This document shows positions 7,219-14,045 of a stretch of DNA of 32,361 nt, piece by piece. The notes under the pieces were generated by a model. That model was not told where the DNA came from. It worked only from the letters and a program-made list of their open reading frames with translations, and made no database searches. The number at the start of each line of letters is the position of its first letter. Position 1 is the first letter of the stretch. Source of the DNA: JAUIBE01 sp035267185 (GTDB taxonomy: Bacteria > Pseudomonadota > Gammaproteobacteria > Xanthomonadales > SZUA-36); assembly GCA_035267185.1 (NCBI GenBank), contig DATFLY010000152.1, forward strand, positions 1 through 32,361. Reading direction: 5' to 3'. The translations under genes were made by a program, and so were the position numbers.

Positions 7219-8598
7219 ATGACATACACAACGGACTCGCAACAAGCAGCAATCGCCCTGGTTCCCCTTGACAAGGATCAGTTTGTGAACTGGAAGTCGG
7301 AGGCTTCCGGGTCCCGGTTGCGATGGGTTGAGTCCAGTGGCTTTATGTCGGGCGCTGGTGAGATTTGCGTCTTGCCAGGGGCTGACGGTGGTATCGAGGC
7401 CTGTCTGTTCGGAACGAATGACAAGGGTAGTCTTTATCAACTGGCTGCTTTGCCTGGCAAACTGCCGGAGGGTACCTATCGTCTCGACAGCGACTGGGAT
7501 GCCGATAAAAGGGCTCAGGCCAGTCTTGGCTGGGGTCTTGGCACCTATCGTTTCGATCGCTACAAGAAAGACAACAACACAAAAACCTGCAGTTTGGTCC
7601 TGGATGAGGACATCGCAGACCGTGTAAAGTCTCTTGCTGAAGCGCAATACCTGGTGCGGGACCTGGTCAACACACCCACTGAAGATCTTGGTCCGCAACA
7701 GCTTGAAGATGCTGTTTCCGAGGTTGCAAAGCGGTTTGATGCGGAATGCAAATCCATATCCGGCGACGATCTTCTCAGCAGTAATTTCCCGGCGATCCAT
7801 GCTGTTGGCAGGGCTTCGACCCGACCGCCAAGGCTGATTGAACTGACCTGGGGTAAAAGAGATGCGCCAATCGTAGTTCTGGTCGGCAAGGGCGTCTGTT
7901 TTGATACTGGCGGCCTGAATCTTAAACCGACTGCCGGAATGGCCCTGATGAAAAAAGACATGGGTGGCGCTGCCCATGCATTAGGTGTTGCTCAACTGGT
8001 GATGGCCCACAATCTTCCGGTCAGGCTGAAGTTGCTGATACCCGCGGTTGAAAATTCTGTTTCAGGCAATGCTTATCGCCCTGGCGATGTCATACCAACA
8101 CGCAAGGGCCTGACTGTAGAGATCGGCAATACTGACGCCGAAGGCCGGGTCATTCTCTCGGATGCCCTGACATATGCAAGTGAAATGGAGCCCGAGGTCA
8201 TCATAGACTTCGCCACCCTGACCGGTGCTGCGCGCGTTGGCATGGGCACAGATCTTCCACCCCTGTTCAGCAATGACTCATCGTTGTCATCCGGAATCCA
8301 GGCTGCTGGCGATGCCTGCGAGGATCCGCTTTGGACACTTCCACTCTGGCAGCCATACAAAGACCTGATCAAGAGTAATATTGCGGATATCAGTAACAAT
8401 GCCCGCACTTCGTTTGGTGGCGCCATCACTGCTGCCCTGTTTTTGGAGCATTTCGTGGATTCCGATGACAGCTGGGCGCACATTGATACTTTTGCCTGGA
8501 ACCAGACCAGTCGCCCCGGCAGGCCGGAGGGTGGTGAGGCGCTGAGTCTGCGTGCTGTTTTTGCTTACCTGGAGAAGAAATTCGTTGCTACTGGGTGA
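7219..8598 (+). CDS. Leucyl aminopeptidase family protein (peptidase M17)
   Basis: A 459-residue cytosolic metallo-aminopeptidase that releases N-terminal residues from peptides. The two-metal active site is complete by motif: Lys224 and Asp229 in GKGVCFDTGGLNLK, Lys236, Asp247 in KKDMGG, and the family signature NTDAEGRV (304-311) with Asp306, Glu308 and Arg310. The N-terminal domain (about 1-170) is shorter and less conserved, as in the PepB-like branch of the family. GGAAG precedes the ATG by 8-9 nt. It follows degQ closely, a logical pairing of protein and peptide breakdown. Element C begins 9 nt after its stop codon. Confidence 0.93.
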   Translation: MTYTTDSQQAAIALVPLDKDQFVNWKSEASGSRLRWVESSGFMSGAGEICVLPGADGGIEACLFGTNDKGSLYQLAALPGKLPEGTYRLDSDWDADKRAQASLGWGLGTYRFDRYKKDNNTKTCSLVLDEDIADRVKSLAEAQYLVRDLVNTPTEDLGPQQLEDAVSEVAKRFDAECKSISGDDLLSSNFPAIHAVGRASTRPPRLIELTWGKRDAPIVVLVGKGVCFDTGGLNLKPTAGMALMKKDMGGAAHALGVAQLVMAHNLPVRLKLLIPAVENSVSGNAYRPGDVIPTRKGLTVEIGNTDAEGRVILSDALTYASEMEPEVIIDFATLTGAARVGMGTDLPPLFSNDSSLSSGIQAAGDACEDPLWTLPLWQPYKDLIKSNIADISNNARTSFGGAITAALFLEHFVDSDDSWAHIDTFAWNQTSRPGRPEGGEALSLRAVFAYLEKKFVATG

Positions 8599-8607
8599 AA
8601 GTAACCG

Positions 8608-8808
8608 CAGGGCAGGCTTCTCTTCATTGACTGAGTTCGCGGCCCCCCGATAAACAATGGGGGGCTCCCCTTACTCCTTGTTGCTTGATGGACTCACGCT
8701 TACAGGACTTCCATGTCCTGAAAGCGTTAATTCGGCTTCCCTGCCGAATTGTCCAGTCGCACCTGCGTCGCGCGGCGCTTCCAGGTCAATGAAGAGAAGC
8801 CTGCCCTG
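8608..8808 (-). repeat. Structured intergenic element C with a 24-bp perfect outer stem
   Basis: Arms 8608-8631 and 8785-8808 are perfect 24-bp inverted repeats around 153 nt. Inside are four sub-structures. A GC-rich hairpin pairs GCCCCCC (8642-8648) with GGGGGGC (8659-8665). A second is ACGCTT-a-CAGGAC around loop TTCCAT (8696-8727). A third is AATTCGGC around loop TTCCCT (8729-8750). Last is a GC-rich tail at 8760-8784. On the minus strand the second and third read ACATGGAAGT and GCAGGGAAGC; the first fits the CsrA/RsmE consensus exactly and the second fits the CANGGANG core. The minus strand here is the 3' untranslated side of the DUF3667 gene. The element fills nearly the whole gap between two converging genes. 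Confidence 0.85.
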
Positions 8809-8828
8809 AGGTCACAAGCATGAGAGGC

Positions 8829-10022
8829 CTAAAGCAGAAGGAAGCTGAGCAGCGCCACGATCGTGGTCGCAGAAATCAACAACATCATATAGCTGATGCC
8901 CATCGCGCCATATTTGAAGACCGTGAGTGTCCAGCCCTGCCCATAGACGGTTCGCAATGAGAGGAACAGGTAAATTGGAATCCAGATGTAAATGGCGACG
9001 TTGATCCAGCCGAGATTCTGCCAGAACCTACTCTGTCCTCCCGGATCCTGCCAGTCAATCAGCGCGTTTATCAGCAAGGTGATGGTCAGAACCACAAACA
9101 GGAATGCGTGGTTGTGCAGTGCGTGTATCAGGTGCTCAACGTAGTATTTCTTCGCAAACAGGTACCAGATTTTCAGCAGCAGTGCGACGAATGGCAGCAT
9201 GATAAACATGGTTGCCGGGAGCAATTCGAAGACCTTGTCGACGATGATGTCCGGGTTTTTCTCAATCTCCTTGCCTTTCTGCGGCGACTTTTCTATTTCA
9301 TCGTTGATCCAGTTGTTAAACCGATCAGGCAAAAACGGAATGATCAGGGGATTGGTTTCGCGGTCCCATTCCTCGTCATTAAACTTGATGTGTAATTCAT
9401 CATCATCAGGTTTGCTCGCTTCGACTGGATCATCAGGTGCAGGGGTGCCCTTCATGTCTTCCCAGGCTTCTGCTGCCGACGCTTGTTTTGCCTTGTTTAT
9501 CTGGGCCTCCAGCTCTGCCCACTCTTCTTCGCTAAGGCCCGACAATTCATCCTTGTCCTTCAGGGTCGTGATGTCGATGTCATCGTCATCGTCGAAAGTC
9601 ACATCGCCCACATTGATGGCGTTGCTGGCAAGGGTTGCTGCCAGGATGAAAAACAACATGCTGGAAAAAATAAACAATCGGATGGGCGTGGTGTATCTGA
9701 ATCGACGCCCATCCAGGTAGTCCCGTGACAGCCGGCCGGGTTGAAACAACAATGGTTTCATTGTTCGCGTGAAGCGGGTGTCCAGTTCGAGAAAATCTTC
9801 AAAAAACTCGCGAACCAGGACAGGAAAAAACCGGATCAGTCGCTTGTCAGGTTGTCCGCAAAAATGACAGAACGGGCCAACCAGCTCTGTACTGCAGTTG
9901 AGGCAACGCTCCGAGCCGGCAAGCCGGCTTGGCTTGATCGTGAGTGACTTTGAAGGTGCCGATGATGGCGCTGGTGATGGCGCCGATGGTGGCGTGTCCG
10001 TGACGCTGGCTTCATCCGTCAT
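8829..10022 (-). CDS. DUF3667 membrane protein with N-terminal zinc ribbon
   Basis: A 397-residue inner-membrane protein. A Pro/Ser-rich start (about 10-25) is followed by a zinc ribbon, CLNC (40-43) and CHFC (52-55), then the conserved DUF3667 block with LELDTRFTRT (78-87) and the PGRLSRDYLDGRRFRY stretch (95-110). A transmembrane helix spans about 116-133. A very acidic soluble segment (about 140-230, with a DDDDDID run) is followed by four C-terminal membrane helices. No catalytic function is known for the family. The start codon overlaps the stop of the upstream SDR gene (ATGA), so both are probably made from one mRNA. Confidence 0.85.
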   Translation of the reverse strand: MTDEASVTDTPPSAPSPAPSSAPSKSLTIKPSRLAGSERCLNCSTELVGPFCHFCGQPDKRLIRFFPVLVREFFEDFLELDTRFTRTMKPLLFQPGRLSRDYLDGRRFRYTTPIRLFIFSSMLFFILAATLASNAINVGDVTFDDDDDIDITTLKDKDELSGLSEEEWAELEAQINKAKQASAAEAWEDMKGTPAPDDPVEASKPDDDELHIKFNDEEWDRETNPLIIPFLPDRFNNWINDEIEKSPQKGKEIEKNPDIIVDKVFELLPATMFIMLPFVALLLKIWYLFAKKYYVEHLIHALHNHAFLFVVLTITLLINALIDWQDPGGQSRFWQNLGWINVAIYIWIPIYLFLSLRTVYGQGWTLTVFKYGAMGISYMMLLISATTIVALLSFLLL

Positions 10023-11005
10023 TTCAGCAGCCCTGCCTGTCTCATCCAGTTAACCGTGTCCTCGACCAGGGGCCGGATGGGCGTATGCCGGTAACCCAGC
10101 ACTGCCTTTGCACGCGTGGATTGACATCGCATGTGATGACAAATCATCGCAGCCGACTCCGGTGTAATTTTTGGTGGCTTGCGGGTGATCGATGCGACGG
10201 CGGCATTGAAGTGGGCGATGGTTCTCAAGGCCCATGATGGCGTTGGCTTCTTCGGGGTTTCCTTTCCAAGGATTTCACCGACCAGTCCTATGACTTCAGC
10301 AAAGCTGTAATCGTCTCCGCCCAACAGGTAATGCTCGCCATTCTCACCTTTGTGAAAGGCCGTAATGTGGGCTTTGGCCACTTCGCGCACGTCTGCAAAC
10401 GCGCCTCCTCCGGGGGGAAGTGCGGGTAAAGTGTCGGTTGCAACCATTTTCACCATTCGTGACCAGTTGTGTCGATCGCCGGGGCCGAGAATGTGTCCCG
10501 GGTTCAGAATCACAGCCTCAAATTTCTGCTCGCTTACCGCTTTTTTGACCAGGTCTTCTGCGATACGTTTGCTGCGAACATAGTTAATCCAGTCACTGTT
10601 TCGGGAGCGTGGACTGTTCTCATTGATATCCCCTTCGAGAAATCCCCAGGTTGTAAAACTGGATGTGTGTATAAATCGTCCCGCACGCGCCGTAATGGCA
10701 GCTTCAATCATGTTGCGGGTTCCGTCGATATTGATGCGGTTTTGCTCATCATTGTTGCCAGCCCAGACATTGGTGCTGGCGGCCACGTGAAAAACTGCAT
10801 CTACATCCCGCGGCATGGCCTCATGAACAGACGTCACGTCAACGATGTCGCCCTGGTGAATTTTCAGAGGAATATCCTGAATATCATCAAGCAGGGAGGT
10901 GGGCCGGACAATCACGGTGGTTTCCCAGCCCTGTCTGTCCAGTTCCCGAACGAGATTGGACCCAAGAAATCCGTTGGCGCCGGTTACGAATGCTGTCAGA
11001 CTCAT
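10019..11005 (-). CDS. NAD(P)-dependent epimerase/dehydratase, extended SDR family
   Basis: A 328-residue cytosolic oxidoreductase. The Rossmann dinucleotide motif TGANGFLG (8-15) and the catalytic YVRSK (Tyr142, Lys146) with upstream Ser115/Ser116 (HTSSF) identify an extended short-chain dehydrogenase. ILNPGHILGPGD (about 166-177) is typical of the dihydroflavonol-reductase/HpnA-like group. The substrate cannot be read from the sequence; sugar-nucleotide, sterol/hopanoid-like and aldehyde substrates are all possible. It is the first gene of a two-gene unit with the DUF3667 protein and is divergent from the MATE gene. Confidence 0.88.
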   Translation of the reverse strand: MSLTAFVTGANGFLGSNLVRELDRQGWETTVIVRPTSLLDDIQDIPLKIHQGDIVDVTSVHEAMPRDVDAVFHVAASTNVWAGNNDEQNRINIDGTRNMIEAAITARAGRFIHTSSFTTWGFLEGDINENSPRSRNSDWINYVRSKRIAEDLVKKAVSEQKFEAVILNPGHILGPGDRHNWSRMVKMVATDTLPALPPGGGAFADVREVAKAHITAFHKGENGEHYLLGGDDYSFAEVIGLVGEILGKETPKKPTPSWALRTIAHFNAAVASITRKPPKITPESAAMICHHMRCQSTRAKAVLGYRHTPIRPLVEDTVNWMRQAGLLK

Positions 11006-11164
11006 CTAAGAAGCCATCTAGGCCATCTCCAACTCTCCCGTGCACCACGTTATCGGTCAGTCGGTTCGAGTGCAAGGCAAGGTGATGAGAATCGGATTCA
11101 TTGAGATGATCAGCTACAGTCTCAGGTAGAATTGCCGGTCTTCGCCCCAGAGCCGTCTGTACAC

Positions 11165-12535
11165 ATGGCCATTGCAACCACACAGCGCAACCATCCTGCG
11201 GAAATCCGCCGGACACTTCAGCTGGCTATGCCTGTGATCATTGGCCAGATCGGGGTGCTGGGCATGAATTTTATCGACACGGTGATGTCCGGACGGCTGC
11301 CGGAAAAGGACATCGCACTCGCAGGTCTTGGAACGGGTGGGGCCATCTGGTCGGCAATGATGATGCTGGTGATTGGCTCAATGATGGCGGTTCAGCCTAC
11401 CGTCGCCCAGCTCGATGGAGCCAATCGACGCCTTGAAGCCGGCGCACAGACCCGGCAGGCCCTGTACCTGGCAATCTGGTGGTGTTTTCCCTACGCACTG
11501 GTGTTGTTTTACAGCGGCAGCATCATGCGGTCACTCGGAATCGATCCACAGATTATTCCCGTGGCTGAAAACTATTTGAGAGCACTGGTCTGGGGCATAC
11601 CGGCAATCTGCCTGGTATTTCTTTTGCGATTTTTCAGCGAGGGTAGTGGGCACACCAGGCCCACCATGTTTTATGGCCTGTTGGGTGCCTTGCTAAATAT
11701 CCCGCTGAATTACGTGCTGATGTATGGAAAATTTGGCCTGCCCGCCCTGGGAACCACAGGCTGTGGCTATGCCACTTCCATTGTTCTGTGGCTGCAGGCG
11801 CTGATGTTGCTCTATTACATTCGCAAGCACAGGCATTTCAAAGATTTTGAGTTGTTCAAAAAGCCAGAGCCACCTGACTGGAAGGTGATTTCAGAACTTC
11901 TCCGCTTGGGATTGCCGATTGGGGTAACTATTTTCGTGGAAGGAAGCCTGTTCGTGGCCGCAGCACTGTTGATTGCGAAACTGGGCCCGGTTCCATCGGC
12001 AGCGCACCTGGTTTCGATCAATTTCGCAGCTTTGGTGTTCATGGTGCCGCTGGGACTTACAACTGCAATCACTGTACGAGTCGGAAACGCGCTTGGGCGC
12101 GGAGATCCCCACGGTGCGCGATACGCCGGTTTGATCGGGCTCGCTATAGCCGTGGGGTTCGCGACTTTCAGTGCGTCATTTATTTTCCTGTTTCCGGAAT
12201 TGATTGTTGCAATGTATACCGATGACCCTGCAGTGACCTCGCTGGCCCTGGGACTATTGTTCCTGGCTGCAATTTTTCAGTTGTCGGATGGTGTTCAGAT
12301 CGCGGCTGCCGGTTGCCTGAGGGGATACAAGGACACGAGGATACCAATGATCATCAATGTCCTGGCGTACTGGCTGGTGGGCCTGACTTCAGGCTATTTT
12401 CTGACTTTCAATGCTGAAATGGGGCCCAGCGGAATGTGGATTGGCATGATCCTGGGTCTGACAGTTGCAGCCATTCTGCTGACCAGTCGGTTCCTGGTCA
12501 CCAGCAAACGGCATATCCTTGAAATTCCAGCTTAA
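11165..12535 (+). CDS. MATE family multidrug efflux transporter (NorM-like)
   Basis: A 456-residue inner-membrane transporter with about 12 hydrophobic segments in two similar halves. It probably exports cationic drugs or metabolites using a Na+ or H+ gradient. The first helix region (MPVIIGQIGVLGMNFIDTVM) and the matching second-half segment (GLPIGVTIFVEGSLFV) mark the two MATE repeats. RVGNALGRGDPHGAR and AAGCLRGYKDTRIPM are typical loops. ATG 11165 was chosen, with only a weak ribosome site. TTG 11132 with AGGT upstream would add 11 residues. Its stop codon overlaps that of the converging META lipoprotein gene within TTAA at 12532-12535. Confidence 0.92.
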   Translation: MAIATTQRNHPAEIRRTLQLAMPVIIGQIGVLGMNFIDTVMSGRLPEKDIALAGLGTGGAIWSAMMMLVIGSMMAVQPTVAQLDGANRRLEAGAQTRQALYLAIWWCFPYALVLFYSGSIMRSLGIDPQIIPVAENYLRALVWGIPAICLVFLLRFFSEGSGHTRPTMFYGLLGALLNIPLNYVLMYGKFGLPALGTTGCGYATSIVLWLQALMLLYYIRKHRHFKDFELFKKPEPPDWKVISELLRLGLPIGVTIFVEGSLFVAAALLIAKLGPVPSAAHLVSINFAALVFMVPLGLTTAITVRVGNALGRGDPHGARYAGLIGLAIAVGFATFSASFIFLFPELIVAMYTDDPAVTSLALGLLFLAAIFQLSDGVQIAAAGCLRGYKDTRIPMIINVLAYWLVGLTSGYFLTFNAEMGPSGMWIGMILGLTVAAILLTSRFLVTSKRHILEIPA

Positions 12536-13047
12536 TAAATGCGCCTGAAAGTCAGGTTTTCCTGCTCGCCTGAATAAAGGTAGAGCATGTCGCCTTCCAC
12601 TTCGTAAGAACTGGCCGACTGGAAACGATCAAGGAACAGGTTTTCCAGCGCCATTGCTTCCGGTGGTCCGGCTTTGCGGGTCACGGCAGCATTGCCCAGC
12701 TCCACTTTGCCGTTCTTCGGGCCTTCCAGCGAGAATGATGTTGTGAAATCATTGACTCCGGTGTAGCCCCAGCACTTGCCTTCATCGCCAAAAAACACGG
12801 TGGGCGTGCCACCCTGGCTCAATTCCTGCTGATCAATGGCAACCAACTGCCACTCACCCATCATTTCGTATTGATCCTTTTTGGGCTCAGCTGTGTCAGC
12901 GACCCATTCATCGGTCGAAGGTTTCTCAGCAGCCACCGATTCCTCAGGTACGCCGACATCGTCCCGGCTGCAGGCAGAAATGCCTGCGGTTACCAGGAAC
13001 ACAATGACCAGCGTTCGAATTGTAATTTGGTTGTCCGGGCGTGCCAT
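12532..13047 (-). CDS. META domain lipoprotein
   Basis: A 171-residue probable lipoprotein with lipobox Cys26 (GISAC) after a hydrophobic segment (about 11-25). An acidic linker (about 30-58) is followed by a META/HslJ-like domain (about 62-171) beginning MGEWQLVAIDQQEL. META proteins are linked to stress and antibiotic tolerance, but the mechanism is unknown. A strong ribosome site, GGAGGGG, lies just before the ATG and is part of a 14-bp inverted repeat (13051-13103). It is downstream of pspA on the same strand with a 71-nt gap, so it probably shares the sigma-54 promoter. This suggests an envelope-stress role. Confidence 0.82.
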   Translation of the reverse strand: MARPDNQITIRTLVIVFLVTAGISACSRDDVGVPEESVAAEKPSTDEWVADTAEPKKDQYEMMGEWQLVAIDQQELSQGGTPTVFFGDEGKCWGYTGVNDFTTSFSLEGPKNGKVELGNAAVTRKAGPPEAMALENLFLDRFQSASSYEVEGDMLYLYSGEQENLTFRRIY

Positions 13048-13050
13048 AAG

Positions 13051-13103
13051 CCCCTCCGTGGTCGGATTATTCTCTTGATCCAGTCAATACGACCACGAAG
13101 GGA
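13051..13103 (-). promoter_or_regulatory. Inverted repeat that can hide the META gene's ribosome-binding site
   Basis: On the minus-strand mRNA, the 14-nt arm from 13103-13090 pairs with the arm 13064-13051 (12 Watson-Crick and 2 G-U pairs) around a 25-nt loop. The 3' arm contains the whole GGAGGGG ribosome site that ends just upstream of the ATG at 13047. Folding would therefore block translation. No U-tract follows, so termination is unlikely. Confidence 0.6.
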
Positions 13104-13118
13104 GGAATGGGTTCGCTG

Positions 13119-13835
13119 TCAGGCATTTTCCTGCGAATTCTGGTCGGCTGTATTTTCGGAACGGGGTTGCGCATCCTTGCCAAGCCGGTTTTTCATTGCA
13201 GCCAGTTCTTCCTCGACCAGAGGATCCGGATCGTGATGAGACGGACCCCAGACAGATGGAGCACTACCACCCACCTCGTAGGAGCGAACCCGTGCCTCGA
13301 GATTTTCAACCTGCGTTTCCAGGCGATCAAAGCGGCTCATGGCGCGCCTTACCTTCTTTTCAGTGGGTGAAATCTTTTGTTCCCGATGCGAAACAGCAGC
13401 TGGTGTTTTACCAGCTTTGAGGGCTTTCCGTTTGCCTTTGGCCTCAGCCAGCTTACCCTTGAGCGTCACCATGTCATTTTCCATCTGCTCGACACGATCC
13501 CGTACCTCACCCTGATCGCGTACCACTGCATCGTGGCGCTGGCCAATATCATGCACAGCTTTCAGCGCAGCGCGAGCCAGGTCATCCCTGCCTTCAGACA
13601 CCGCCCTTTCAGCACGATGTTGCCATTCAGCCTTTTCCTCTCCGAGCTGGCGTTCAAGCCGTTCGAGATGTTGTTGCTCAGCCAGCAGGTCAGCACATGC
13701 CATACGCGCCTCTTCGCTGGCATCTTCCATCTCACGTATCAATGCCCGTAGCAGTTTTTCCGGGTCTTCTGCTTTTTCAAGCAGGGCATTGACGTTGGCA
13801 GCGATGACATATCGCAATCTCGAAATGGCTCCCAT
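13119..13835 (-). CDS. pspA: PspA/IM30 family phage-shock protein
   Basis: A 238-residue, highly charged coiled-coil protein that binds and stabilises stressed inner membranes and forms ESCRT-III-like assemblies. The N-terminal amphipathic part (GAISRLRYVIAANVNALLEKA) and the DPEKLLRALIREM segment (about 24-36) are diagnostic. Heptad-rich helices cover about 30-200, and the C-terminal tail is disordered and charged. ATG 13835 has GGAG 8 nt upstream. A longer frame from 13895 is excluded because the sigma-54 promoter at 13876-13891 would lie inside it. No pspF, pspB or pspC is visible in this window. The META lipoprotein follows on the same strand. Confidence 0.9.
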   Translation of the reverse strand: MGAISRLRYVIAANVNALLEKAEDPEKLLRALIREMEDASEEARMACADLLAEQQHLERLERQLGEEKAEWQHRAERAVSEGRDDLARAALKAVHDIGQRHDAVVRDQGEVRDRVEQMENDMVTLKGKLAEAKGKRKALKAGKTPAAVSHREQKISPTEKKVRRAMSRFDRLETQVENLEARVRSYEVGGSAPSVWGPSHHDPDPLVEEELAAMKNRLGKDAQPRSENTADQNSQENA

Positions 13836-13875
13836 AACACTGTCTCCAAATTTCTGTGAATGATGTATATAGTGA

Positions 13876-13891
13876 TGCAGATTTCGTGCCA
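13876..13891 (-). promoter_or_regulatory. Sigma-54 (RpoN) promoter for pspA
   Basis: On the minus strand the sequence is TGGCACGAAATCTGCA. The -24 GG and -12 GC are separated by exactly 10 nt, as RpoN requires, and TGGCACG is a perfect -24 box. The transcription start would be near 13866, about 30 nt before the pspA ATG. An A/T-rich block (13894-13922) just upstream could bind IHF. In E. coli pspA is also RpoN-dependent with PspF as enhancer-binding protein. Confidence 0.85.
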
Positions 13892-14045
13892 TCATAAAAA
13901 ATATAATAAATACAATTATTTAAGGTTTTTCGGCTGGTATTGTTCCTGGGCCGCTTGGTTAAATCGACTGAAATTTGGCGAGCCTGAAACAGGTCATTTG
14001 TCTTACAATGGCGAATTCGAACCATTGGAAACACAAGGATTCTGA

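Noticed and set aside
6820..7977. Long antisense frame of 385 codons opposite degQ and the M17 gene
   Set aside because: It is the shadow of two well-supported genes and has no family motif.
13270..13285. REP fragment (GTAGGAGCG) inside pspA
   Set aside because: Only nine bases match, and it lies within an ordinary coding stretch.
13836..13895. Longer PspA with 20 extra residues
   Set aside because: The sigma-54 promoter lies inside this stretch, and GGAG precedes the ATG at 13835.
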